Assembly: GCA_030268105.1 (NCBI GenBank)
Contig: BSDZ01000020.1
Location: 1,690,001-1,754,000 of the forward strand
DNA from: Volvox africanus
Taxonomy: Eukaryota; Chlorophyta; Chlorophyceae; Chlamydomonadales; Volvocaceae
Length of the DNA: 64,000 bases
Direction: 5' to 3'
In this document: positions 1 through 11,704 of the stretch, piece after piece
Layout: each line of letters begins with the position of its first letter
How positions within the stretch are numbered: position 1 is the first letter of the stretch
Translations under genes and position numbers: made by a program
Notes under the pieces: generated by a model
Databases searched by the model: none
What the model was told of the DNA's origin: nothing
The model's input: the letters and a program-made list of their open reading frames with translations, nothing else

Positions 1-1912
1 TCTAACGACCGAGAACTCGGTTTCTGGAAGCTGTGCGGATAGGGAAGCAATTGAACACACGCAGATGGTGCAGCCGCAGGCAGTTGACCCTAATTCAATG
101 CTCCTCGGCTAGACTTACGACCTCGACGGGAATACGTCCATCTAGACTTTGTCCAGAGCGTTGAGAGGCTTGCAAGGCAGCTCCTTCATCGTCAGGGCAT
201 ATGTTGTCACACGTTCACAATATTCTGTGGTCTACCTCGGGATACCGTCTTGGCTCTTTTGGCACGCCTGGTGGGGCATCTCGGCAGTGCCAGTGGAAAA
301 GAGCAGATGGTCAGCGCCGCCTTAACGCCCTGACATTAGACTCTGAAGGGGGTCGGCTTTACGCCAGGTGCACTTTCCTTGGCATAATCCCTTCCGTTGT
401 CCGTCCTAGACCTGCTGGACGATGACACGACAGGCGGAGCGGTTGTGCGTTTTTGTACGTTAGGAGTGGCGCCCAAGGGGGCCGTTATCGGTTTCAGCCA
501 ATGGCTGGCGGGCGGAAACAACATGGAGGACAGGCGCGAAATGTTATCTCCTTGCTTCCATGCTCTAGGTATGAGCTACTGCATTTTAGAATGCGCATGC
601 CGATGTGAAAATCGTGGTAGCAAAACGATGGCGGAACCCGGGCTCCTAAGCCTTATAGAACTCACTCCTGGTAGGGAAGAGCGATTTTCGTTGACATTTT
701 ACCTCGATGTTTCATGTGTACTTATACGTAAATCGGTCCTTGGCCGTGTCCGTCGATCTTGTCTGTTCTGGCTGATGCATATATTGCATCCTTTAGGAGG
801 AAGTTCCTATCAGAACGCCATTTAAAGGTGACCAGGTGGCGTACAGAGGCGTGGCGTGGCATAGTTCCGTTGACAAAAGTGAATGCTCAGCAGCGGTCGG
901 TGAAGTGGAGGTTTTAGAGATGGCGAGCGTGGCAGTGGTCCTGACAGCCCCACCACCAGGCCTAATGCATCGTGTAGTAGTTGCGCACCATCTCTCACTG
1001 GGCATGCATCTAACGCGCCTTCATGGAGAGTGTGTGGCGTTGAGTCCCTACACTAGTAAGCGAGTAGCACGACTCCAGCTTATTAAGTGCGTTAATCTTG
1101 TCATCTCTTAACGATCGCCAAGGCCTACCATCAAGAGAGCTCTAATCTGTGAGCAGGATATGGAGCACCGTAGTAGTGCAGGAAGGAACCGCGTGATGAT
1201 GCATGAAGAAGACAACTTCGATATACCCAACGAACGACTGTAGCAGGGGGAAATCGTCTGATATGCGGCGCGTTGCCGCTCACCTCGGTCCATTTCAGTA
1301 GTAACTGAGTAACAGTCACGTCTAAGAACGGTATAGAGGCCAAGTTGGTGAAATGGGACGGTTTAGCGCACCGCCGCCAGGGATAGGGTCACTTTAATTC
1401 CTCTGTACAGAGAATTAGATGTGTACAGAGGTTGTGGCGGTCATACAGCGCTTGTCTAAAAGAATCACGCGGTCGTTTTGCATGCAGAAGTTTACGACAG
1501 GAACATCCTACAAGCTGGATTCTAAAGACGCAATTTCTTTTGCCAACATAGTGTGGACATGTGTCACATGTATTTATAGGATGATGAGGCTGGGCCCTAT
1601 AGGACTTGTGCAGGGAACCCCTCGTGTGGATAATCAAAGACAGGACAGGCATCTTGATGTCATGGACATTCCCACAGTGACAGTGGAGGAAAAGAGGGAT
1701 ATCAACCTTATACGAGACACTACATCGAATTGGCGGAGTTTGATCTGCCGAACTAGATCGGCAGGATTCGGCCTGTTGCTACGGCAGGTTGCCTCCCGAT
1801 AAAGCTCGGATGGCAAAACCCGACCGTTACATATGCCGAGCCTTGCATATCCTATTCCAAAAGGCCATGACTGCTAGGACGGACGGAAAGGAGCTCAATT
1901 TGGCAGTACAGT
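1..1912. other. No recognisable gene (1-1912)
   Basis: Only short open frames on both strands, the longest about 127 codons at 1419-1802. None has a recognisable motif, and base composition is lower in GC than the exons further right. It may hold promoter, 5' UTR or a further upstream exon of the TPR gene. I see no repeat family or RNA gene here. Confidence 0.4.
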
Positions 1913-2017
1913 ATGTTGCTGCCAGTGCTGGAAGGTGAGGGAGGCTTTACAACTTTCACGGAAACACGTCTGGAAGCACGGCAGTTTCGCGCGTTGTGCA
2001 CTGAGGTTTATGAAGAG
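1913..2017 (+). CDS. Possible first exon of the HET-like/TPR gene
   Basis: An ATG at 1913 opens 35 codons (beginning MLLPVLEGEGG, ending CTEVYEE) that stop exactly at a GAG|GTAAAT donor after 2017, in phase 0. The next convincing acceptor is TTCAG at 2706 and also starts in phase 0, so the two join without a frame change and give an intron of 689 bp. The peptide has no motif of its own. An alternative frame from an ATG at 1811 also reaches a possible donor, so the true 5' end of the gene is not settled. Confidence 0.35.
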
Positions 2018-2706
2018 GTAAATTTGCTGAATTACGCAGATAGACATATACGGAATGTAGAGTGCAACTTGCGCATGCCAGCGAATTGACTAATTGCACT
2101 TTGTAACCGAGCTTTGTCGTATAGTGAATGCTCATTTAACCGGCGCAACCAAACTGAGAAGTAAGGCAAGCAAGGGCTACCTTTGTTAAGTCCATTTTGC
2201 CCTGATATTGCCTATTTACCAAGGGTAAGTCATGTCCTAGTCATTAGTGCATTTTATGCCCAAGAGGTTTATATGCTGACTTAGACATTTTGAATGGATT
2301 TGCAGATGACGAGTCCAGATCAAGGCGGTAGTAGATGCAAGCGCGACGGAGGACGCATACCAAATGTTGGGCGCCTTGCCAAGGTTTGCCAAAGCGTCTT
2401 CAGAGAGCAGACTATTTGTTTTGAATACATGTTGTGCCGTAATCATAGGAGAGCTACGCGGATGGGCAACAGTTATGTTTCCCGGTCGCTTTTTCCTGAA
2501 TCAAACTGACTTCCTCATGTTGCGTTCAGCATGAGCACTTCTACTTACGACTGCTTATTTTGGGTGTAAAATTGAGTAAAAAGCATTTGGACGCTATAAA
2601 CGGTTTATTGGCTCCTGCTTACGACATTTCTAGCCAACGCCGTAGTAACTCATATTTACCGCGCGCTTGGTGGCGCACCCCGTCGCATCCTTCCGTAACT
2701 GTTCAG

Positions 2707-5700
2707 TTTGCCGTCAAGCTCTCGTGGGTGCTGGAGTTCGCAGAGAAATGCGGAGTGCGCGAACACGGGTTTACGGCCGAGCAGCTCGTCCAAAAAGTTT
2801 TGCGGCCAAGCACTGCTGAAGCTGGTGGGTGCAGCTTCACAGAGATGATCTCTCGTGGCATTGGACAAGGACAACTGCATGACGCGTTATCCCAAGGGAA
2901 GCCATTCTACTTCATCAGCCATGCGTGGTCGCGGCCCTTTTCAGAGACGTTGGATATGCTCGTCCGGCATTTTGCGCCAGAGCAGCAGCGGCTTTGGCGT
3001 CGGAAGGGCGGTGTGGCTTTGCCTCTACTGAGCCCGGGGGAGGTGTATTGCTGGCTCGACGTCTTTGCAATTGTAAGTGCCGACAGGGAGGCTCTCACTG
3101 ACCCCCCTTGCGTGGTTGAGTCAATAGTTTCCCCTTCCCTTTTTGTTGCATAATCCATTCTGACCATTGGTTTCTTTATCCCAAACCGTTCAAGCTTTGT
3201 CTCCTCATGTGTTCAAAGCTTACACCCCAAAACTAAACAAAAATTTTCGCACTTTCACAAACGACGGGACAATCCGCACCTTAGGCTACAGCGCCTGAAG
3301 CTGTGACCCCACTTCAATCAACGGTACGGCATCTAGCGCCGCCGAACTCCCGCAATCAATTTTGACGTCGTACGTTGTGTGTGCCGTTCGGTGTCCTGGT
3401 ACTTTTTCCTTTGACTAGAACCAGCACGCTGACTTGGCCGAACAAAAGCGTGATTTTGAGGCCCTGGCTGAAGTGCTGGAGGCAGCCGAGGAGACTTTGC
3501 TGGTCCTTGACAACAGCGGAGTCACTTTGAGCCGCGCCTGGTGCCTGTATGAAGCGTGGCAAACCTGCCGTTCGGGCAGAGACCAAAAGCTGAGACTTCT
3601 TACGTATGGGCTCGACCTACAGCGCCTGGAGCAGGTACGGGTCACTTCAGTCCACCGGGCGGTAACCTCGCGCACACGCACTGTGACCCAATTAATTCCC
3701 AAATCACAAAAGCTATTTTTGATCAGTTCGGAAAAGTACCACGGTCCCTGCTGCTCAAGCATGTTATTTTATTATTTTATTATTTATTATTTATTTATTT
3801 ATTTATTATTAATATATAATTATTATATATATCATATTATATCATATTATATCATATTATATCATATTATATCATATTATATCATATTATAATCCCTAAG
3901 ACATGAAAGACCTCACTCATCTCTCTAGGCCATTCCCCAGGTTTGCGCCGCATATCCCTGATTGCGTGCTTGGTCGCTCCAGGAAAATCGCTTTCAGCTC
4001 CACCGCTTGTCCCCAGCCCACTTTCCCGACCGACCCACATCACCTCTCTGACACGTGTCATGATCTTATATTCACCACTGACGGTGTGAATGCGCAACAC
4101 ACGTCCGTCTCGCTCTGCAGGCTCTCCTCGACCTCGACTTTAGCCGCGCCAAGGCCACGGAGCACCGCGACCTGGATCGCATATTAGAGGGCATACGGAG
4201 CCAAATTGTTGCCGGTGGTGGTGAAGCTGCCGTTGCGGGCGGGGGTATCGGCGGAGGCGTAACCGCAGCTGCAACGACCACTGGATTGCCCGAGCGTACC
4301 GCGACACAGGAGCTCAAGGAGGCGCTGGTCCGCGGCGCGCTTTTGCAGCTGCCGGGGTTGCAGGAGTCATGGTCGCCGGAGCTGAACAACGCATTGACGG
4401 TAACGGCGAAGATATGTACGGTGTACGGCAAACTGATGGAGGCCGAGGCGCTGCTGCAGCGAAACCTTGAGGGTGCCGAGAACACGCTGGGTGACGACGA
4501 CCCGGTGACGCTACGTGCCGTGGACGGCCTGGCGGCGCTGATGGGAGCGATTGCGGCTCAGCCCCAGCTGCAGCCGCCGCCGGCGGCGCCATCAGGGCTC
4601 ATAACCGCGCAGCAGCCTGCACCTGCACCTGCACCTGCACCGCAGCGACAGCGGCGGCTGCGGTATGACGAAGCGGAGGATTTGTGCTGGCGCGCATTGG
4701 AGGGCTGGGAGCGTGTGCGCGGTGCAGAGCACCCGGACACGCTGCGCGCGGCGGCGGCCCTCTCTGCAGTACTGGCGGCGCAACGACGGCTGGAGGCTGC
4801 GGAGCCGCAGCTGCTACGTGCACTGCACGGCCGGCTGCGCATCCTGGGGGCAGACCACCCGGACTCGCTGGGCTCGTTAGCGGCGCTGGCGGCCCTGCGT
4901 CGCGCGCAGGGACGGCTACCGGAGGCCGAGGAACTCAGCCGGCAGGCGCTGGCCGGTTATGAACGCGTGCTGGGTCCAGACCACAACGACACGCTGGCAG
5001 CGGCCGCGCAGCTGGCGGGGCTGCTTCGCGCGCAGCGGCGTCCGGCGGAGGCGGAGCCCCTTTTGCGGCGGACGCTGGAGGCGCGTGAGTCGGCGCTAGG
5101 GCCGTTGCACCCGGATACGTTGGCGGCAGCGAGCAATCTGGCGGGGCTGCTTATGCCACTGGGCCATCATGACGAGGCGGAGGCCCTGTTTCGACGAGCG
5201 CTGGAGGGCTTAGAGCGTGCGGTAGGATGGGTGCACAGAGACACCTTCGCCGCGCTGAACAACCTAGGTAGTCTGCTGGCGACCCGGGGCCGCCACGACG
5301 AGGCCGAGCCGCTGTATCGCAGGGCGCTGGAGGGGCGCGAGCTCATTTTGGGCACAGACAGCAGCGACACACTTGTATCGGTGAAGAATTTGGCGTTGTT
5401 GCTGAAGCTACGGGGAAAGTACGAAGAGGCGGAGGCGTTGTACAGACGTGTACTCCAGGGCCGTGACCGGTCACAGGGCGCCGGCCACCCAGAAGCCTTG
5501 GGAGCTGCACACAGCCTGGCGGGGCTCCTGGTGGCACGGGGAAAGTACGACGAGGCGGAGGCGCTGTTTCGACGGGCGTTGGCAGGACGGGAGGCGCTCT
5601 ATGGCTTAATCCACGAGGATGCGCTGGCGACCGCCAGCGGCCTGGCGGGCGTGTTGGCGTCACGTGGCAAGTACGACGCAGCGGAGGTGGTGTACCGACG

Positions 5701-8038
5701 GGTGCTGGCCGGCCGGGAGGCGCTGACCGGCCCAACACATCCCGAGACCCTGGCGGCGGCGCGTGACCTCGCCTCAGCGCTTTCTACCCGGGAAAAGTAC
5801 GAAGAGGCGGAGCAGCTGCTGCGGCGGGTGCTAGATGCGCGGGAGCAGGCCTTGGGGCCGGGGCGTCACGAGACTCTCGCCGCCGCCGCCGAACTGGCGG
5901 AAGTGCTGACAGCGCGGGGGCGGCTGGAGGAAGCCGAGGCCCTGCATCGCCGGGCCCTGGGTGGGCGCGCGGCGGCGCTGGGCGCAGACCACCTCGACAC
6001 GGTTGCCAGCGCCGGTGCGCTGGCAGGCGTGTTGGTGTCCCGTGGGAAGTACGAGGAGGCGGAGCATTTGTGGAGGCGGACGCTGGAGGGACGGGAGGCC
6101 GTGTTAGGCGCTGAGCACGTGGACACCCTGACGGCGATGAATGAGTTGGCGGGGCTCCTGGTCACGAGGGGAAAGTACGACGAGGCGGAGGTGCTGCACC
6201 GACGAGCAATGGCGGGACGCGAGCAGCTTCTGGGGGAGTCGCATCGCGACACGCTTGTATCAACCGGCGGCCTGGCGGCACTGCTAGTGTACCGTGGAAA
6301 GTACGACGAAGCGGAAGATTTGTTCAACAGAACACTAACAGGCAGAGAACAAATACTAGGCGTCAACCATCCGGAGACGGTTGCGTGCGTTGGCAGCCTG
6401 GCAGCCATGCTGGCTTCATGCGGGCGATTTGAAAAGCTGGAGGCGCTGCGACGGCGGCGGCGGCTGGCCGGTGGCGGCGGCGGTGGTGTAGACAGCACGG
6501 CGTCGGCCCCATCGCCATCTTCTGACGGCAGCGCCGTCATCGGAGGCCACAGCGGCAGCGGCAGCGGCAGCGGGCCTCCGGACCCATGGGGCATCGGAAG
6601 CACCGCGGGACCCGGACGGCCTCAACGGACAGGGCAGCGACGCACCGTCACAAACGATCGTGCAATAGGTGCTTACCAGCTCCTAAACAGACCCCCCTCC
6701 TCCACAAGCCCAAGCAAGGCTCCTACCGTACCAGCAGCAGCAGCAGCAGCCGCTGCTGCTGTCGGCGCCGGAACCCCCGCAGCTACCGGCGACGGCAGCA
6801 GCGGAACTGACGAGCCGGAGCAGCGGCCGACGGCGAATGGACGCACCGCTCGCTTCCTGGGCTTCTTCCGGTCCCGCGGCGGCGTCACCACCTCCGCCAG
6901 CTTCGAATCCGATTCCGCCATCTGGGCAAGTCACCCCGGGGGTCCGAAGTCTGCACCTCTGCGCTGGGCCTCGGGGGGACTGGAGCCCTCACCACAGCCG
7001 TCGCTGCGGCTGACGCTTCACGGCCAGTCCTTGGCCGGCACGACAGCGAGTCGACAACTGCACTTTCAGCCCGTGGATGAGTTGCTGCCCTCACCGTCGT
7101 CGCAGTCGCAGTCGCAGTCGCAGTTGCAGCTGCAGTCCCCGGTCGGACTGGGCCGTCTGTCAATAGGGTCCTTGACCGGCAGGCCGCGCGCGACGGACCT
7201 CGTCTCCCACAGCGGGCCTTCGTCTCCGTTTGTGGCGGCAGTCCAAAGCGCACCGAGGATGGCGCGACACCGCGCCAACTTCGCTAACGAGCAATCCCAG
7301 CAGCAGCAGCAACAGTCGCAGCCGCTTCTGGTGAACCCGCGGCGTGCTTCCTTCCAGCATCACAGCAATCTTCGCCTCGTGACAGAAGATCCCCCGTACC
7401 GCCGTAGCGACCCAGTAACGACCGTGGCCTGGCCAGCGGCCCGCAGCTCGCCCTCGATCAGCGGCTCAGTATCGACTGGGGCAGGAGCAGCAGCAGCAGG
7501 GGCAGGGGCAGGAGCAGCACCGACACCATCCTCGTCACAGCTACAGCTACAGCTACAGCTACAATTGCAACCAGCAGCGGCAAATGCTACAGTGGCTACG
7601 GCTGCAGGGGGTCAGGGAATGATCACTCCACGCGTTGTCGGCAAACCCGCGTTGTGCGACTTGCTGGAAGAGCAGCCCATGACGAAGTCCATGAACATGA
7701 ATTCACGAATCGGTGGCGGCAGCAGCAATAGCGGCCCAGCGGCCTTTGTAGGCGGCGCCGCCAAGACCTCGCCGCCGGCGCTGTTGGTTGGAGTCCCTGG
7801 TGCCAATAGCGCTGCGGGGGTGACAGTTGCCGGGTCTGCTGTACCCGTGTCCAATGTCAGTGGCACGGCCGTCACCAGCCCCGGCCCCAGCAGCGCCGCC
7901 GGTCGCTCGGCGGGAGGCGGTGGCGGCGGCAGTGGTGCTGGGGCCAGGGTTCTATGGCCCCCGCGGGCCAGTGCTGTGCAGCTACCGGGCTTCACACCAC
8001 GTGCACCGGGTCGCTTCCATGCCTTGCAGGTGGCGTAG
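2707..8038 (+). CDS. HET/TIR-like N-terminus fused to a KLC-type TPR array
   Basis: Exons 2707-3072, 3419-3634 and 4121-8038, all phase 0, give 1499 aa (stop TAG at 8036-8038). Residues about 68-75 read YFISHAW, 116-125 read WLDVFAINQH across the first intron, and about 150-167 read TLLVLD...RAWCLYE. This order resembles the fungal HET domain (ALSYVWG ... WIDxxCINQ), a TIR-related fold; that assignment is by motif only. Residues about 285-967 hold around 15 TPRs of 42 residues, each with an LG..H.DTL helix start and a GKYDEAEALFRRAL-type second helix, as in kinesin light chains and NB-ARC-TPR proteins. From about 975 the protein is low complexity (Ala, Gly, Ser, Gln). No NB-ARC or NACHT domain is present. 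It may act as a cytosolic scaffold or an NLR-like sensor; function is inferred. Intron 2 holds an AT satellite. TGTAA signals follow at 8144-8153. Confidence 0.85.
3765..3890. repeat. AT-rich satellite in TPR-gene intron 2
   Basis: TATT/TTAT-rich sequence runs into six perfect copies of the 10-bp unit ATCATATTAT (3831-3890). It lies inside the intron 3635-4120, so it is transcribed but not coding. Confidence 0.9.
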
Positions 8039-8143
8039 CGGCTGTGTTGTCGGGAGCCAGGTAGTCCTGATGCATGGTCTGGTATGGGTTACGGGAGGCA
8101 GTGAGAGCTGTCTCACAGCTTTGAATTACTTACTGCAACGTAA

Positions 8144-8153
8144 TGTAATGTAA
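8144..8153 (+). promoter_or_regulatory. TGTAA polyadenylation signals of the TPR gene
   Basis: Two TGTAA motifs, the usual volvocine poly(A) signal, sit in a short TAATG tandem about 105 nt after the stop codon. They would give a very short 3' UTR. Confidence 0.5.
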
Positions 8154-8158
8154 TGTAG

Positions 8159-11100
8159 TGGGACGGGGAACTATATTTAGGCGGTGAGGAACTGCGTATG
8201 GACAGTGTGGTTGGTGTTAGTGTTGGTGATGGGTGTTGGTGTTGGTGATGGGTGTTGGTGTTCTAGTTCAGAAAAAGTGAAAGGACGTATTAGCGGGAAG
8301 TATTCGATGGTATTTATCGTCATGGTTTGCGTAAAGACGGTGAGTCTTTCCTAGATAGCCTATATACCTAAAACCCAAACCCATTTTGGGGGGGAATTCC
8401 ACAATATTACGCACGCACATACTCAAATACGACTTCCTATCCTTCCTGGCGGACAGGACGACCAACCAGAGCATGGTCTTTAGAAGGCAGGGAGCGTGGA
8501 AAATGGCAGTATGACATGATATAATATGGCCAGTGAGTTTACAGCTGAGTAAACACCTACCGGTGATGAGTTGACAGACAGGCGTTTGCGGCCCCTGTGT
8601 ATCCCACGTGCGGTCCCAAACCTACCTTAAATTGGGATCTTTCCCCCCTTAGTGTGCGAAACTCTTTAAGGCTCTTTGACTCAAATAGCTCCATGTCATG
8701 GCAATCGGAACTACTTTTTTTGGCAAGCAAACGCTCATCCCAATGGATAGCGAGCTCCGTACGCGGGTTGAGCTGACCAGGCAGCAGAGATTTTCTACAC
8801 ACCCGCCACATTTTGCGGGTGTACCGGGGTTGGGTCGTGCATCGGACGACCATTTCGCTTCAGAAGGCGCCGTAGGCAATGTGAAGCGTTGTTGAAAGGC
8901 GGATAGAGAGAGAAAAAGAGTTGGTAAGCTGGACGCGATTTTGTGTATGCGTATATGTGTATGTGCGTATGTTATGTGCATCTGTATGCGTATGTTATAT
9001 ATGTATATGTATGTGTGCATACATGCTTTCAGGTGTGGCACCTTCTGGGCGAATATGCCGCAATGGCACGATAACCGCCGCGCATTACGCGGGGTTCTGT
9101 CGCGTTCGGACGTCCCCCATGTATGCCATCATCTTAGACCAACTTCTGCGATAAAGAACGCAGGGGGGTCTCGCTCCTCCGTAGCTACTCCTCCCCTCTC
9201 CGTAGCTGCTGGACACAAATACATTCATCTACTACGCATGGAGCGAGGAGCGAGGAGCGAGGAGCGAGACAGGCCTCTGAGCGCGGTGCGGCGCCGAGCT
9301 CGGTTCGTGCATTTGTGGAAGTAGCTGGTGAAAGCTCCCCTCCCCCACCCTCCCTCCCCCACCAACTTGGGATCTCGGTGGTTCAAGGCACGGAATCAAC
9401 CACAGAGCCCCGATTCTAGCTAGTTCATGTTTCAGCGGGTGTGAGGCGTCACGGACACAGATACGGACACGGACACAGATACGGACACGGATACGGGAAC
9501 GGGCACCCTTTATATGGGTTAGTGCGTGGTAATCGCAACACGCTGGTATAAGTGTGTGTTGATGCTTTAAAACGTTCCCTCCGTCCCTCCGCATTTTTCG
9601 TTCTCCGCGTACTCGAATGGAATCACGCCCCGGCTGTGTTTGCCTTTCGTAGCTCCATCTTAATTGGGGTTTCATAGTATGCGCTTAACTTCTCACATTT
9701 TAAAGACAAATGGGTGGTTGGGTGTCCGTGGTGCAAGATAAACACCTGCCTCCACCTCGGTGTATGTGATATGCCGTGCGGAGGAGAGGAGAGGAGAGGA
9801 GAGGAGACGAACTGGAATGGAATGGGATCAAACTGTTGAAAAACTCTTTATGATATTATTATTATTATTATTACGTCGTACGTTGTACGTTGTGTGGGTA
9901 GGGTGTGTGTCTGCTGCGTTGTTATGTTTCATTCCTGACTTGCTGTATGTAGCCTAGGGCTTCTACGTTGAGGACGATGTTTTTCGTAGTACTGAGGGAT
10001 GGCCGTTTTGGCACGTCGTCTAGTTCCTTTCCTTAGCTGCGGCCTGCACCATGCAGGGGTCGTATGTAGTAAGTCATTAAGCGGTTGCAGTGAGGGGCCT
10101 CACTAGGGATTGAAGAGAGCTATGCACGCAGAAGAGGTTGCCTACGTCCGTGTACGGAATTTATGAGAGGTGAGGGGGGCGAATGTGTATCAAGCAGCAG
10201 CAGCAGCAGCAGCAGCAGGGATATCCAGGGCTACGATTGCTGCCATGAAGATGCTGCAGAGCTAGTTCAAGGAAAGAGAACCGCGAGAATGTTTGCATTC
10301 CCTTATAGCGTACTTTCACGTTTTGATTATCAGGCTGGATGTTTCAAAACCAGCACCACCACCACCAGTGAGACGATCCTTACGCGAGCGCACATCTATA
10401 CGTATTGTGTGGGCAGACGCATGTGTGGAGCTGGGCTCAGTTCGCATTATTACCACGTGGTTGGACTTTTATAAGCTCTGGTTTAACATCCGACAATCAG
10501 CGGTGGTGCGGAGTTGTATTTGATCAATGCATTACAGTTGGCCATTGACGTATGCCGTATTCAGGCTGCACGTCTGTACAGTGCCGTGCTGTGTTTTCAC
10601 CTGGTGTGTTTTCACCCTCTCTTGTTTTTCCGGGCTCTGTCCCGCCACATAGTCCCTGGGCTTTCCAAACGCGATAAGATAAATACGCATTATTCACCAA
10701 AAAGGAAAGAATTGATGGGCTCAGTTTGCCCTTCTCGGATTTGCCGGACTGAGTTTTGGGGTACTGGTATTATGCGGCGACGTGGTGGTCAAAGACGCGC
10801 AGGATGGATTAGCTCGGATGGACATTAAGAGGGGCAAGCTAGTACAGCATGGCAAGTAACGCATTCTTTGATGAAATTATCATAATGGATGATGGGTGAT
10901 GGGTGAAGGGGGTTTACTTTGGGTCGACGAGAAGAAAGGGAAGAAATGAAGGACCTGGCCACACCCAAGCAAGCTTGCTGGCCATGTCCACAGGCACACA
11001 TACCTGTCTTCCTTATTATTTATCGTAGTGGCTGGCCGTTGTTGCGGTTGTTACGGTTGTCGCATTGCTCGTTCCGTACCCTCCCTGGTTTTCAGCAACA

Positions 11101-11661
11101 TTGCATGCGGGCTATAGCTGAGTAGCTGAGAGGCAAGATGGGAACCAGTCAACCGACCAACTGAACAACCGACCGACCAGTCCGACCTGGCATTCTCCTG
11201 GGAACTGAGATTTTGCTGCCACGTTGTTTATGCGGCCAGTTTGGTGAGCGACTGAAACATAGGGCCCAACAACAGCGATTGCCTGCGCGCCTAGCGCCCG
11301 CGCTGTTGTCTGTCGCCTTGTATGTACGTTTAAGCTCGTAGTGTAGTGGCCGTTACGGTGGCCGTCAGATGGGGATGTGAAGGCCCGGGGGCCAGCGAGT
11401 GTGAGTCTGGATGTGAATCTGAGTGTGGCTGGTTGCACCACCTTGGGCGCCTTTCAGTAATCGTGACCGACCTCCATCGCGGCACCTGCCTAAGCGTGGG
11501 CGACGTGACAGGTCCCCCTGCTTGTCAGGTCCTCCACTGGTGGTCTGTTGAAGCCCGCTTACCTTTAGAGAAATGATTGCTGATGGCGGGTATCTAGCAA
11601 TTGCAAACTGCCTCCGCTTCAGAGCTGTCTGTGCCTGTCTGTCTGTCTGTCTGTCTGTGCC

Positions 11662-11704
<43 letters not shown>

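Noticed and set aside
5866..6603. 245-codon minus-strand frame opposite the TPR exon
   Set aside because: Antisense of a repetitive GC-rich coding exon; it shows no domain of its own.
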